DNA of 64,000 bases, taken from positions 515,007 to 579,006 of the forward strand of contig CAKOGP040001758.1 of the NCBI GenBank assembly GCA_933822405.4. The letters run 5' to 3'. Below the pieces are notes generated by a model, which saw only the letters and a list, made by a program, of their open reading frames with translations, searched no databases and was not told the DNA's origin. This document shows, in pieces, positions 11,402-20,898 of this stretch. The stretch comes from Cylindrotheca closterium. Its lineage: Eukaryota > Bacillariophyta > Bacillariophyceae > Bacillariales > Bacillariaceae. The position numbers and the translations under genes are program-made. Position 1 is the first letter of the stretch. Each line of letters starts with the position of its first letter.

Positions 11402-12635
11402 ATGCCCAACAATCTCCAATCACTCATTTACACCAACGAAGGAGGAAGCTCTCCCAAATTGCAAGTCCTCGATCAGCTCTTGATTCCTCATGAAAAGGTC
11501 TATTTGGATGTTCCTGATGTCGAGAAAGCCTGGAGCGTCATTCGGGAAATGCAAATTCGTGGAGCTCCCTTGATTGCCATTGTAGCCTTGTTGGGTCTCT
11601 CTGTAGATCTGCATACCAATGAAAAGACGATCAAGGAATTGGATGCCATGGACGATGGTGCTGTTCTCAAGTACATTCAAGATAAGATGACCTACCTGAA
11701 TACCTCGCGTCCGACGGCCGTCAATCTGGCCAATGCGCTGGCCGAAACAGAAAATGCCTTAAAAAATGCTGCCCAAGAAAACAAGGAAGGATCCCTTCGC
11801 AAGAGTTTGTGCAAGGCTATCTTGGAATATTCCGAATTCATGTTGGAGCGCGATGTTAGTGACAACAAGTCTATCGGAAGGTTTGGTGCTGAAGCCATTT
11901 TGGCGAAGACCGGCAAGGACAAGGTGGACATGTTGACAATTTGCAATACTGGCGCTTTAGCCTGTGCTGCATATGGAACTGCTCTTGGCGTGGTGCGAAG
12001 TTTGGAAGCAGGTGGAAACCTTAGTAGTATTACTGCTTTGGAGACTCGTCCATACAACCAAGGATCTCGATTGACGGCATTTGAAATTATGGAAGAGAAA
12101 ATGACAGGTGGACAACTCATTTGCGATTCGGCTGCTGGCGCTTTGATGAAAGTATGTAGATTGTGTTGTCTTGGTTGAATGTAACGAGTGTTTTTGTTGT
12201 TGGAGATATGGCAAACAATACCGATGATTGCAACCAACTCTATCTCATTTCTGCTGTCCTTTTCAACCACAATTTCAGACCAAGAACGTAGATGCTGTAG
12301 TGGTTGGCGCAGATCGTGTGTGCGCCAATGGAGATACAGCCAACAAAATTGGTACCTACAATGTTTCCATTATTGCCGCCTTTCACAAAGTCCCCTTTTA
12401 CGTCGCGGCACCAATTACCTCGTTGGATATTAACTTGACGAGTGGAGATGCCATTCCTATTGAAGAGCGATCGGCCGATGAATTGATCAATACTTCCAAG
12501 GCTCCTGCTAATGTTCCCTGCTGGAACCCTGCCTTTGATGTGACTCCCGCTGCCAACATTACAGGAATCGTCACAGAAAAGGGTGTCATTCTTCCTGATG
12601 CTAATGGCAATTTCGATGTCAGGGGATTTGTGTAA
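11402..12635 (+). CDS. MTNA: Methylthioribose-1-phosphate isomerase
   Basis: Two exons, 11402-12151 and 12279-12635, joined by a phase-0 GT-AG intron of 127 bp; about 368 residues. The protein matches the MtnA/eIF2B-like isomerase family over its whole length: '[19 protein letters not shown]' near the N-terminus, the catalytic-Cys region '[20 protein letters not shown]', '[17 protein letters not shown]', and the catalytic-Asp region '[21 protein letters not shown]'. It converts 5-methylthioribose-1-phosphate to methylthioribulose-1-phosphate in the methionine salvage pathway, in the cytosol. An alternative 3' splice could extend the C-terminus by a few residues, because a GTAAGT overlaps the stop codon. 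Start at 11402 chosen as the first ATG giving the family N-terminus. Confidence 0.95.
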
Positions 12636-12854
12636 GTTGTTTGCATGTTTTGTAATGCACGGTTTCTAGGCATTTGCTTTTCACTTGTTCTATATTGATT
12701 TCAACTCATATGCCGTTCGTTCGTTCGTTCCTTAAATCGTTCTAAACTGGAGCAGTGAGACGAACACATAAACTAACTAATACTACAATTATAAAGTTAT
12801 ATTTCAATTGATGATGCGCCCTCGTGGGAATGCGTAGTCGCATGAAATCGTGTA

Positions 12855-13439
12855 CTACCGAATAGGCGGTCCTTCTTTTTCTTTTTCCTGGTTTGTTTTT
12901 GTGGCATTTCGTTCTGCGTCTATTGTTGTTGTGGCATTGATCATTTCTGACTCTTCTTCTGCAAGTTTTGTAGCTGCCTCAGGTAGCTCGTCCTTACTGC
13001 TCTTTTCAGACGTTTCATTCTCATCTAGACTAGTCTGTTCAGAAGTATGATTCTGATTCACCACGAAATTGGCCATTGCTTGCTCTTTGTCCACATTCAC
13101 AAATTTGTGTTGCTTAAAGTGAGGTTCGTGGTGGTCCTCGTGCAGATGTTTTTCCTTGTAGAAGAATACCAACAATGGCATGAGGCAAAATACGAAACCC
13201 AAGATAACCAACATCCTGGTAGGAACATTCACTTGAAACTTTTTCTTGGCAGTTGCATCCTTTTTATCGCGTACTTTTATTTGAAACATGGAAGGAGGAA
13301 CCAGGAAACTCCCAATGGCAAACAAATTAGATCGTTTCGGTCCTCCTCCTTGGCCATTTAGAGGACTCATTTCCGCCGCAATTTCACGCGTTGGCGACTG
13401 ACTGCGCTGTCGCCGTATTCGGCTTCTTGTGTCGTCCAT
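12855..13439 (-). CDS. Single-TM acidic-tail protein of unknown function
   Basis: The 194-residue product starts at 13439 (MDDTRSR); an upstream in-frame ATG at 13517 lies in a region duplicated elsewhere and is less likely. The N-terminal 65 residues are basic and Ser/Pro-containing. One hydrophobic segment lies near residues 75-93 (LVILGFVFCLMPLLVFFY), followed by a His-rich stretch and a tail dominated by Glu, Thr and Asn. No signal peptide is seen; a type II membrane topology is likely. No family is recognised. Its 5' UTR and first codons have a diverged copy at 15063-15240. Confidence 0.65.
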   Translation of the reverse strand: MDDTRSRIRRQRSQSPTREIAAEMSPLNGQGGGPKRSNLFAIGSFLVPPSMFQIKVRDKKDATAKKKFQVNVPTRMLVILGFVFCLMPLLVFFYKEKHLHEDHHEPHFKQHKFVNVDKEQAMANFVVNQNHTSEQTSLDENETSEKSSKDELPEAATKLAEEESEMINATTTIDAERNATKTNQEKEKEGPPIR

Positions 13440-13966
13440 TGTGTGCACCTGAAACTGAGACGCTATGCAGTCAAGATGGTTGAAATGAAGCTCGAAGAAT
13501 AAAGATACAAATGACAAAACCTACGCGCAGTATATGAGACTGAATACCTGTATCGATAACTGCTTCGCAGCAGGTTCGTACAGTCGGCCAGACTATTGTC
13601 GATTGATTCATTCGAATACTACAACTTGAGATATTATTACACCATTGCTGATTTTTGATGATGCATGAATTCATGCGTATCGACTTATTATATTGCACTA
13701 TCTTCCAGGAGCGCACATTTTTTCCATCGAGCGGCGGGAACAAATTCCCCAGTAATAAACCATGGTGAAGGTCAAAAAGATCGTTCGACATTGGAAAGGT
13801 GGCCTACTAAGAAGGTATGCAGCACTTCATCTAACTGAACAACAAGGTTACTGGATGTATCAAGTCCAGAGAAAATGATGCCATTTTTTGCAAAGGCACG
13901 CCAACGACAAGAAGTAGACGCACGCGCAGTTCTTTTCGGTTTGGAACGATAGATGTTCAATGTGTC
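13440..13966. other. Intergenic region, no gene supported
   Basis: 527 bp between two minus-strand genes, containing the promoter and leader of the gene at 12855-13439. The small open frames here are not convincing. Roughly 13432-13530 shares clear sequence with 15120-15225. Confidence 0.4.
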
Positions 13967-14374
13967 CTACTTTTCGTTTGTTGTGGAGCTTGTCTGAACA
14001 TTGCTAATATCATGCTGCACTTGCTTCATTGTAGTTCCATCATACGTATAGACCACATCCAATGTAGTCGACGGCGAGCCCGGTCGGCTCGATACAAGAC
14101 CAATGGCAACTCTAATGAAATGGGTCCCCTCGGATGACGTCGTTGTTGACGCCACTGGGGCTCGCGTTACAGAAACCTGCGTCTTGGCCTCGAAATCTAG
14201 CAGATACGACGGTACAATGGTATCTCTTCCATCGCCTGTAAGAGTTCCTTCCACGCACACTTGCACTTCTGGATCGAGACTTTCAATGATCCCTTCAATA
14301 TTTCCCGCATTGAAACTTTTCAGATACGTGTCCAACAAGTGGGATTTCGCTTTCTCCTCGTCAGCTGTACCCAT
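13967..14374 (-). CDS. NTF2-like / SnoaL-like small protein
   Basis: The 135-residue product starts at 14374 (MGTADEEKAK). The pattern 'HLLDTYLKSFNAGNIEGIIESLDPEV', followed by alternating strands, fits the NTF2-like cone fold: an N-terminal helix carrying 'YxxxFNxGDxxxxxxxLxPD', then beta strands. NTF2-like proteins of this size are often lipid- or small-molecule-binding proteins or isomerases; nothing here identifies a substrate. The fold call is from sequence pattern only. The reading frame extends upstream to 14575 without a better start, and the upstream part looks like 5' UTR. Confidence 0.6.
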   Translation of the reverse strand: MGTADEEKAKSHLLDTYLKSFNAGNIEGIIESLDPEVQVCVEGTLTGDGRDTIVPSYLLDFEAKTQVSVTRAPVASTTTSSEGTHFIRVAIGLVSSRPGSPSTTLDVVYTYDGTTMKQVQHDISNVQTSSTTNEK

Positions 14375-16109
14375 GATCTCTTTTGTTCGATGCTGTTTGT
14401 GTATGATGATCAATTTGTGTGCATCGCAATAATAGTAGGAAAAATGGTGATTCCGTTCTGTGAGATTTGAGATTTGAGAGAGTATTGTATGATGAAAAAG
14501 CTGCACAGCGATGCAGATTAGCGACCCGGTTGTAACGCGCCTGCCTTTAGAGCGAACGTTTACGTGGGAGAGCAACGCCGAATTTTGATCGGCAAGACGG
14601 GAGACGTATGGGCGTTTCTAGCTCTTCCTTAGTCTCAATTTCCGTCGTGTCGATTACGGCGCGTCGCTTCAGTGAAGTACACGGTTGGCGGACGGAGCGA
14701 AGAGTGTCGACGAAGAGGACGGAAGATTTGGAGAAGACATTGTTCGCAATGGGAGCTTGTGGGATGATGGAGACGATAGAAGGAGCTTAGCTGCTCGGTC
14801 AAGACCGTCAGCTTTTTTGCTTTTCCCGCCCTCACCACCCTCTCTCTCATTTGCACCATAGCTCGGTACCCCATTTGGTCCGGGTTTGTCTGTCAATCCT
14901 ATTGATTGTCCTTTTCGAATCCTATGATTCGACCTCGGTGCAAACCAGTCACTAACTTAGTACCTCGCTACTGTGCCAAACCTACTCGCTTCTCGTATGT
15001 AGCATCAGGCTTTTGCCACAGTTTCCATGGTAGCATACGTGCGCGATCTCTCCAGACAAAGACTACATCATGCGATTCAAGCCCAGGAGTGGAGGCGGCG
15101 CCGGGTAATCTTCGATTACGTCATCGTCCATTGTGTGAAACTGAAGCTGAGATGCTACTGTAAGCAATTAAGATAGTTGAAATGTATAACTCCAAGAAAG
15201 ATACAAATGACATGAGAGAGAACTGCGAGGGGCTTGCATACAGCTGAGGTTCGTACAATAAAAGCGGATAGGCAATGGTCGAATGACTTGCTGGATGAGT
15301 CCCTTCTGCACCAAAGTGATTGTGATATTATTTTCTCATGGATCAGTCTAATGTATTCTCTATGTGAGATTGTGATGGCAGCAATTTTTCCTAACCACGT
15401 AACAAATTTGGAAGCTCAAGACGGTGATTGATTCTCTTCGGAAACTCTTGGTCATTTTCTCCGTGTCAAATGAAAGACTTGTCGTTTAATGACCAACAAT
15501 ACTCCGCACAAAATTTTTGGTTCCAGGTTCCAGGCATATAAAAAATAAGCCACTAGGGTTTGACTGGAGTTTTAAAAGTATAATAACAGGTGCCAGTAAT
15601 AAAGGTTGATTGTGGGGCCTATCGAACCTAGGTAGAAGCCATCCACCCCTCTATTGAAATCGCAGCAGGGTTCCAAAATATGCTGCTAAGCGATTGATCC
15701 GACTACGCAGACTTTTGTACCTTGTACTATACACTGCCGGCACGTACTGTAGTCTTCTAGGACCTAAAATACGACAATGCATGTTTTTCTTTTACCTTTT
15801 TATGATCTTCAATTCATTGTATAGTGTATCTTTGTAAGGAAGTTGGTGGGAGCCAACTGTTTGATACTGTTCAAAAGTCCATTGACTCTTTCTAGTACAC
15901 CATACAGCACGGTCAATTTAGAGCAAGGGACGTGCCCACAAATTGTGTATTGAGTGTCATGCTTTCGGACGAAAATGTAGTTTCATCCATCTTTGTGTCC
16001 CTAACGCCCACGAGAGGCGTTGCCAAAGAGTCATCCACTCAACAGCCACACAAATGGTGGGCACTGATTATTGATGTATCGACAACTGCTTGTGTTTTCT
16101 GTCGGCTTC
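14375..16109. other. Long region without a supported gene
   Basis: 1.7 kb with only short, unconvincing open frames. It contains a diverged copy of the leader of the 12855-13439 gene (about 15063-15240). It also contains 3' flanking sequence of the first TIR-like paralogue (about 15800-16109), which is repeated downstream of the second paralogue at about 16960-17290. Confidence 0.5.
15063..15240 (-). repeat. Diverged duplicate of the 5' leader and start of the gene at 12855-13439
   Basis: The segments 'cgtccattgtgtg', 'gttgaaatg' and 'aaagatacaaatgaca' occur in the same order and spacing here and at about 13432-13520. The copy keeps an ATG-GAC-GAT start at 15131 but reaches a stop after 22 codons at 15063, and the protein sequence downstream of MDD is unrelated. 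It is therefore a promoter/leader duplicate without the gene body. Confidence 0.6.
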
Positions 16110-16511
16110 TTACACGGTCAATGGTGTAAGGTGGTGATGTGATTGCACTTGAGTAGACGCTCTCGTGTCTAGACCGAAATCGGTATAAAGGATATCGTCA
16201 AGGACTGCGATACCTTTTGAGAAATTCTTGGAAAAGTCGATGGCTTCCGGAAACGCGCTTTCTTTATAATTGCTTTGGGCAATATCCATGCCATTGATGG
16301 TCACCCAAGCAGAGATGTTGGAGTCGCCAAACTCAAAAACCAAGAGTACAGTGGCTAGTTCGACAACGGCATCCAAATGGTCATCTTCATCGTCACTATC
16401 ATCTTCGATGTGAAGACTAACTTTGATTCCAAGTTCACATTGGATAGAAGATTTGAGGCCAAGGGCGATGTCAAAGTCCTCAGAGTTGCAGGTAAGTAGG
16501 ATAGTAGCCAT
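16110..16511 (-). CDS. TIR-like small protein, paralogue 1 (variant lacking the Glu)
   Basis: 133 residues, starting at 16511 (MATILLTCN). This is the first of six same-strand paralogues. The order of elements is a beta strand 'ILLTC', a helix with acidic start 'SEDFDIALGLKSSIQ', strand 'KVSLHIED', an acidic linker, strand 'TVLLVFEFG', then 'ISAWVTIN', and a C-terminal 'FPEAIDFSKNFSKGI' to 'DFGLDTR' block. The order and the S-x-W pattern recall a minimal TIR fold. At the position where the other paralogues and TIR domains have Glu (W+4), this copy has Asn. It forms a 1.18-kb tandem duplication with paralogue 2, including flanks. The fold is inference; the gene and the family are directly visible. 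Confidence 0.8.
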   Translation of the reverse strand: MATILLTCNSEDFDIALGLKSSIQCELGIKVSLHIEDDSDDEDDHLDAVVELATVLLVFEFGDSNISAWVTINGMDIAQSNYKESAFPEAIDFSKNFSKGIAVLDDILYTDFGLDTRASTQVQSHHHLTPLTV

Positions 16512-17286
16512 GTTTGTATGTCGTGTTTTGTTTTGTGCTTTTTTATTTTGTAAGGGATTTCGTGAAGCGAAATTGTAATGCGCCCAAGGGAGCTTTTTCC
16601 GGTGAGAGTCATTGACGGGCAAATCCAATTCTCCGAGAGATACTATCGGAGGAATGGCGAAGAGAGCCACGTCACTCACTGGAAACACCAAAAAACACTC
16701 AATGGAAACTTCGCGGAATTTGATTTTTACATACCCGTGAAAAGCATTTGTGGAAGTTCCACCCGCAAAAGATAGAAGCCAACCTCCTCCCGGTCTGGTA
16801 CTTTGATTGGAGGATCTAGCAGCGTAGCATCAATGCTGCAAACAATTATTTGATCCATCATACGACCACCACCAGCCAAAGAAGAGGGCTTGGTGTGTGT
16901 ACTTCAAAATAGTACTCCATGGTACTATATTTGGTATAGTATCAAGGTCTTATGATTCTTTTTATGCTTATATGATCTTCTATAATTGTAATGAAACTGG
17001 CGGACACGGCCATCTTTTGATGCTGTCCTTCTAGAGTCCATTTGACTCTTCCAGTCAATAAAAGCGTTTGTTATGGTCTTTGAGACTGGCTGCTGGTGTG
17101 AATGAGGTCGCATTGCTTTCAAATAGCAATACAGTACAATCCATCAGATTAATACATGTGTCCCCAACGCCCACGAGAGGCGTTGCCGGAGTGTCAGTCG
17201 TCGAAAGCAGCCTCACGATTGGCTAATGGTGGTGGGTCCTGATTGAATTTTTCGACAATTGTTTGGTGTGCTTTCTGTCGAATTTC
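16512..17286. other. Spacer between paralogues 1 and 2
   Basis: The first part is the promoter/leader of paralogue 1, containing tttgtaag at 16547-16554. The later part, from about 16960, repeats the 3' flank of paralogue 1 (shared block 'aacgcccacgagaggcgttgcc'-like, itself containing the inverted repeat aacgcc...ggcgtt). No gene is seen. Confidence 0.5.
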
Positions 17287-17688
17287 CTACACTGTCAATT
17301 GGGCAAAGTGTTGCTGTGGCTGTACATGAGCACGTGCTCTCGTGTCTAGACCGAAATCGGTATAAAGGATATCATCAAGCACGGCGACACCCTTTGCGAA
17401 ATTCTTGGAAAAGTCGATGGCTTCCGGGAATGCACTTTGTTGGTAGTTGCTTTGTGCAATATCAATACCATCAATGGTCACCCAAGCGGAGATGTTGGAG
17501 TCGCCAAACTCAAAAACCAAGAGAACTGTGGCTAGCTCGACCATGGCGTCCAAGCCTTCATCTTCATCGTCGCTGTCATCTTCGATGTGAAGGCAAACCT
17601 TGATTCCAAGTTCATTTTGGATCGAAGATTTGAGGCAGAGAGCGATGTCAAAGTCCTCAGAGTTGCAGGTAAGTAGGATAGTAGCCAT
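17287..17688 (-). CDS. TIR-like small protein, paralogue 2 (variant lacking the Glu)
   Basis: 133 residues, starting at 17688 and nearly identical to paralogue 1 (start-to-start offset 1177 bp). It carries the same elements: 'ILLTCNSEDFDIAL', 'KVCLHIEDDSDDEDEG', 'TVLLVFEFG' and 'ISAWVTID'. The W+4 position is Asp instead of Glu. Replacements between copies 1 and 2 are spread through the protein while the core motifs are kept, which suggests both are expressed genes rather than decaying copies. Leader sequence is also conserved between the two, including the TTTGTGAG motif at 17724-17731. Confidence 0.8.
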   Translation of the reverse strand: MATILLTCNSEDFDIALCLKSSIQNELGIKVCLHIEDDSDDEDEGLDAMVELATVLLVFEFGDSNISAWVTIDGIDIAQSNYQQSAFPEAIDFSKNFAKGVAVLDDILYTDFGLDTRARAHVQPQQHFAQLTV

Positions 17689-18740
17689 GTTTGTATGTTG
17701 TGTTTTGTTTTGTGCTTTTTGATTTTGTGAGCTCTCTTTAAAAAGACGAGGTGATGCTGATTTTCTCTTGGGATCGCGTTGTCCCACCGGATTCTCATGA
17801 AGCCACCACACCCATGTTCCAAAGAGCTAGAATGGGCTGGATCTTTGGTCCAAAGAACATCAAATGGTTTCGCACAGAATACCAAGTGGTTCGCAAAACT
17901 TTGCCGAGATGACTTGGTCACTCCTGCCGCTCATCTAAACGATCGAAATGGTAGTGGAGGAAAGTTCGTTCACGTTATTCTGACCAGAAAACAGATTATA
18001 TCCTTACACATATTATATATTTTTTATATATTGGAGCAGTGACTCAAATACTCGAAGAAAAAAGAAATCAAAAGATACTTGCAGCAAAGAACGGAATTGG
18101 TTCGCACGGTTTTGCCGAAATGACTGTTAATTATCAACAGAAAAGAGGTGCTACCTACAGTACCAGGTCCTGTACATGTTTTTATTTCTTAGAAAAGAGC
18201 AACTTTTTTACCAGAAAATCGTTTCCGTCGGTTTCCATTACGGAGATATTGTTGCGGCAAATGTTCGAAGAGCCGAGTGCCAGATATCCGCAAAGCTACT
18301 TAGGCCACTTCCACGCGAACCTGAAACCGATGACTGATGAGATGACTTTTCCGGTCCAACTTTTCGGGTGTCTGGCATCAGTCGTGGCAAAAACTGCAGT
18401 TCCACACGACGAACCGGAAACTGACGACGGATTTGTATCATCCGACGTCTGCCTCTCCAACCGTATCAAAAGCTCCATCCAACACATCTATCACAACGGA
18501 ACAACATCTCCGTGATGTCTCTTCATATAGGAAGACCGTTGCTGTTGGGCCACTCAAGACAAGACTAGCATGCTTTGGCGCCTTTAGACTGAATGCTTTC
18601 GCGCCCACTGAGGATTCGATTTGAATTTGAATATGAAATGAGCGCCCAAAAAAGCCACGGAAATGACACGACAACCAACATGATGGGCCGATGTATTGAA
18701 ACCAAAGACCCACAAATTGAACGATCGTTGTTGAGAAACG
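17689..18740. other. Region without a supported gene
   Basis: About 1.05 kb. An open frame of 158 codons on the plus strand (18039-18515) has no recognisable domain and ordinary composition, so I do not call it a gene. A partial palindrome with a GTACC core (acagtaccaggtcctgt) lies at 18157-18173. Confidence 0.4.
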
Positions 18741-18991
18741 ATGGTAGTCGATTATGATCTAGAAGCTGGTATGTCTGTCATCACCAAAAATGACAGGGCC
18801 CAATATCTTATGCGATTTGGAGTCCAAGCTTTTGTCACAGCTCACACAGCTGTCACAGAGACTCCGCAAAAAACTAAAGAAAGTCTCCATGTATCGCTGG
18901 CAAAGAATTTTGTGCTGGCTGTGGAGGCTTACACCCATTTGGATGCGTCCTTCCGTTTTGAAATCATCAAAAAGCAGTATTCGATGTACCC

Positions 18992-19690
18992 GTGCCCTTT
19001 CATATAAGGCAAAGATCAAGAAGATGTGTGTTCATGCTCCAAAGGAGAACGATCCGGAGTTTGTTCGAGGAGAAAGCGAAGAAGCCCAGTAGCGAATGGA
19101 CACCCAGTTGGCAACCAACCGACATCGAATGGACAGCATTGAAGTCGCTTGATTGTATTTCTCACCCCAAGTTTTGTAATGCAGCTTCTGTGGAATTTCC
19201 AGTGGACCCTACTGACCCCGCAACTGGGACTCCTGTACGCCATCTAACCGTGAACAGGCACGAGCAACGCACTATAGACAAGGCACAAGCCAAAGCGAAC
19301 AAGAAGAAGCGCACGTACCCAGATAGTGATACTATGTCAGTTTGTGATACAAAAAGGATGAAGATGACGGCATTGAAGACTATTCATGCTGGTTTGCTGA
19401 AGCGACTCAAGCGCTGCAAGTCAGCTAATCAAGAACGTCTTTTGGAAAAGAAGCTTGATGAGATGGACCACAAGATGCTTTTGGAGGCTGGAATTGTAGA
19501 GGAGGAGGAGGAGGAGGATCCTGACGAAGCTAACGAATTTGACGAGGTAACAACAACTGGTTCCCTTTCAATTACTGGTAATCCGTTAGCTGGTTTTGTT
19601 GGTAACGCGTCATCTCCCATTCCCATTGAGACTGCAGTCTCTTCCACTTCGGATGATGATGACGAAATTCCTACTCGTACCAGCAATTAG
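18992..19690 (+). CDS. Charged coiled-coil-like ORF, possibly the second ORF of a transposon
   Basis: Open frame of 232 codons; the first 25 codons look unlike the rest and the true start is uncertain. The body is basic (about residues 70-150, with Lys/Arg-rich helix 'GLLKRLKRCKSANQERLLEKKLDEMDH' broken at 20 residues in this note), then a run of Glu and a Ser/Thr-rich tail. It is tail-to-tail with the Harbinger-type transposase remnant 48 bp away. PIF/Harbinger elements usually carry a transposase and a second ORF, so this may be the partner ORF, but no Myb/SANT domain is visible. Confidence 0.4.
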   Translation: MPFHIRQRSRRCVFMLQRRTIRSLFEEKAKKPSSEWTPSWQPTDIEWTALKSLDCISHPKFCNAASVEFPVDPTDPATGTPVRHLTVNRHEQRTIDKAQAKANKKKRTYPDSDTMSVCDTKRMKMTALKTIHAGLLKRLKRCKSANQERLLEKKLDEMDHKMLLEAGIVEEEEEEDPDEANEFDEVTTTGSLSITGNPLAGFVGNASSPIPIETAVSSTSDDDDEIPTRTSN

Positions 19691-19738
19691 CTAGTAATAT
19701 GGTATATAAACAAGGTCAAGGTTTTATTTCTTTATTAG

Positions 19739-20434
19739 TTATCTATGTGTATTAAAATCTTTTCTAAGGGTGTCCCTGCTGTAGCTGAAGTGATCAACCA
19801 AAGCATCAATGCGCTGTGCACAGCTGGAAACAAAATTCTCAGTTTCGTCCTCTTGTTGAAAGTTTTGAAAGTCGAGTTCCTCCTGCAATTCGTTTGCATC
19901 ATGTACAATGTCATCATACTTATCAAAGTGGTGGTTTATGTTGTGCATAATGCAGCAACAGTGGAAGACAGTTTCAATTGTCTCCTTGTCATTGAACCTT
20001 GAACGATTTTTTAGACAAGCGAACCTCGCCTTCAAGATACCCAACGAACTTTCCTCATCTTTCCTAAGACTTTCGAGCCATTTGGACCAGCGATAGTCTG
20101 CGGATCCTGGAATTTGTGACTTGTATGGAGGGATCAACTCTGGCCATTCAAGGTATCCACCATCGCAGATGACATAAACCCCCTTATGAACAATAACAGA
20201 ACCATCCACTGCCCCAACTCCAGGAAAAAGTCGTCCATGCGGAAGTCGAAAATGTATTCAAAGACATGGAATGGGTCGCTGATTGTGGAGCTGCCACCAC
20301 TCATGCTTGAGTCGAGACTTGAGTCGAGGCTTGAGTTGGCGCTTGAGTCCAGAGTCAGTGCTTGAATCAATACTGGCAGACATTCCACTGCTGCTGTTCA
20401 TGGAGCTGTCGCTTGACTTCTCGCTTGAGCTCAT
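19739..20434 (-). pseudogene. PIF/Harbinger-type DDE transposase remnant
   Basis: The C-terminal 156-codon frame contains the family's second half: 'LFPGVGAVDGSVI', 'YVICDGGYLEWPEL' (a catalytic Asp region), 'SLGILKARFACLKNRSRF' with the preceding Glu, and 'CCCIMHNI'. Upstream of the GAVDGS region the frame meets a TGA near 20250. A Ser-rich N-terminal segment that plausibly belongs to the same gene is readable from about 20434, partly in another frame. The distance between the N-terminal part and the catalytic Asp is too short for a full transposase. The copy is therefore broken by frameshift and deletion and should be inactive. Confidence 0.8.
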
Positions 20435-20898
20435 GTTGAAAAATAGTGATGAAAATGATTTTACAGTTGCATTGGGTTCGGTGGTGGAGGCAATCAGTTT
20501 GACTTGATCAGTTTTCAGTTTTCAGTTTCGGTGACTGACCAAATGGCCAATTTATCAGTTTCTCTAACGTAGACGAAAGCTCGAGAACGAATCATTGGAT
20601 TCCTTTCATCATACTGACGACGGTCGAACGACCGTCACAATAGCATTGCTCAGCAACACCAAGTCCGATCAGTTTATCGAACTTGTGTGCGAGTATACGT
20701 CAAGAAATAAGGTTTATTTCTTTCTTTCAATACTCTTTCATCAAGTTCTTCGGCGTCCTCGGCGAAGAGTAGTAGATCCCAGTTGCGATCTACGAAAACT
20801 GCCTGTGTCTGTTGTCGTCCCACGCACTTTCACACTTGACCTTCAGTGCTCCTCCGTCTTCTCCTTTCCGTCGTGCCACCCCTGATCGCAGCCTAATC
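20435..20898. other. Upstream region of the gag-like ORF
   Basis: 464 bp. A perfect 8-bp hairpin with an AA loop (gacggtcg-aa-cgaccgtc) lies at about 20626-20643, followed by 'cagtttatcga'. The hairpin-AA design and that downstream string recall the 413-bp repeat at 5351-6355, but overall identity is low. No gene is seen. Confidence 0.4.

Noticed and set aside
14520..14560. Possible tRNA-like sequence (gcgacccggttgtaacgcgcc)
   Set aside because: No complete cloverleaf could be folded and no T-loop consensus is present.
18039..18515. 158-codon plus-strand ORF between TIR-like paralogue 2 and the transposon remnant
   Set aside because: No recognisable domain, start in AT-rich spacer, no conserved neighbour; could be chance.
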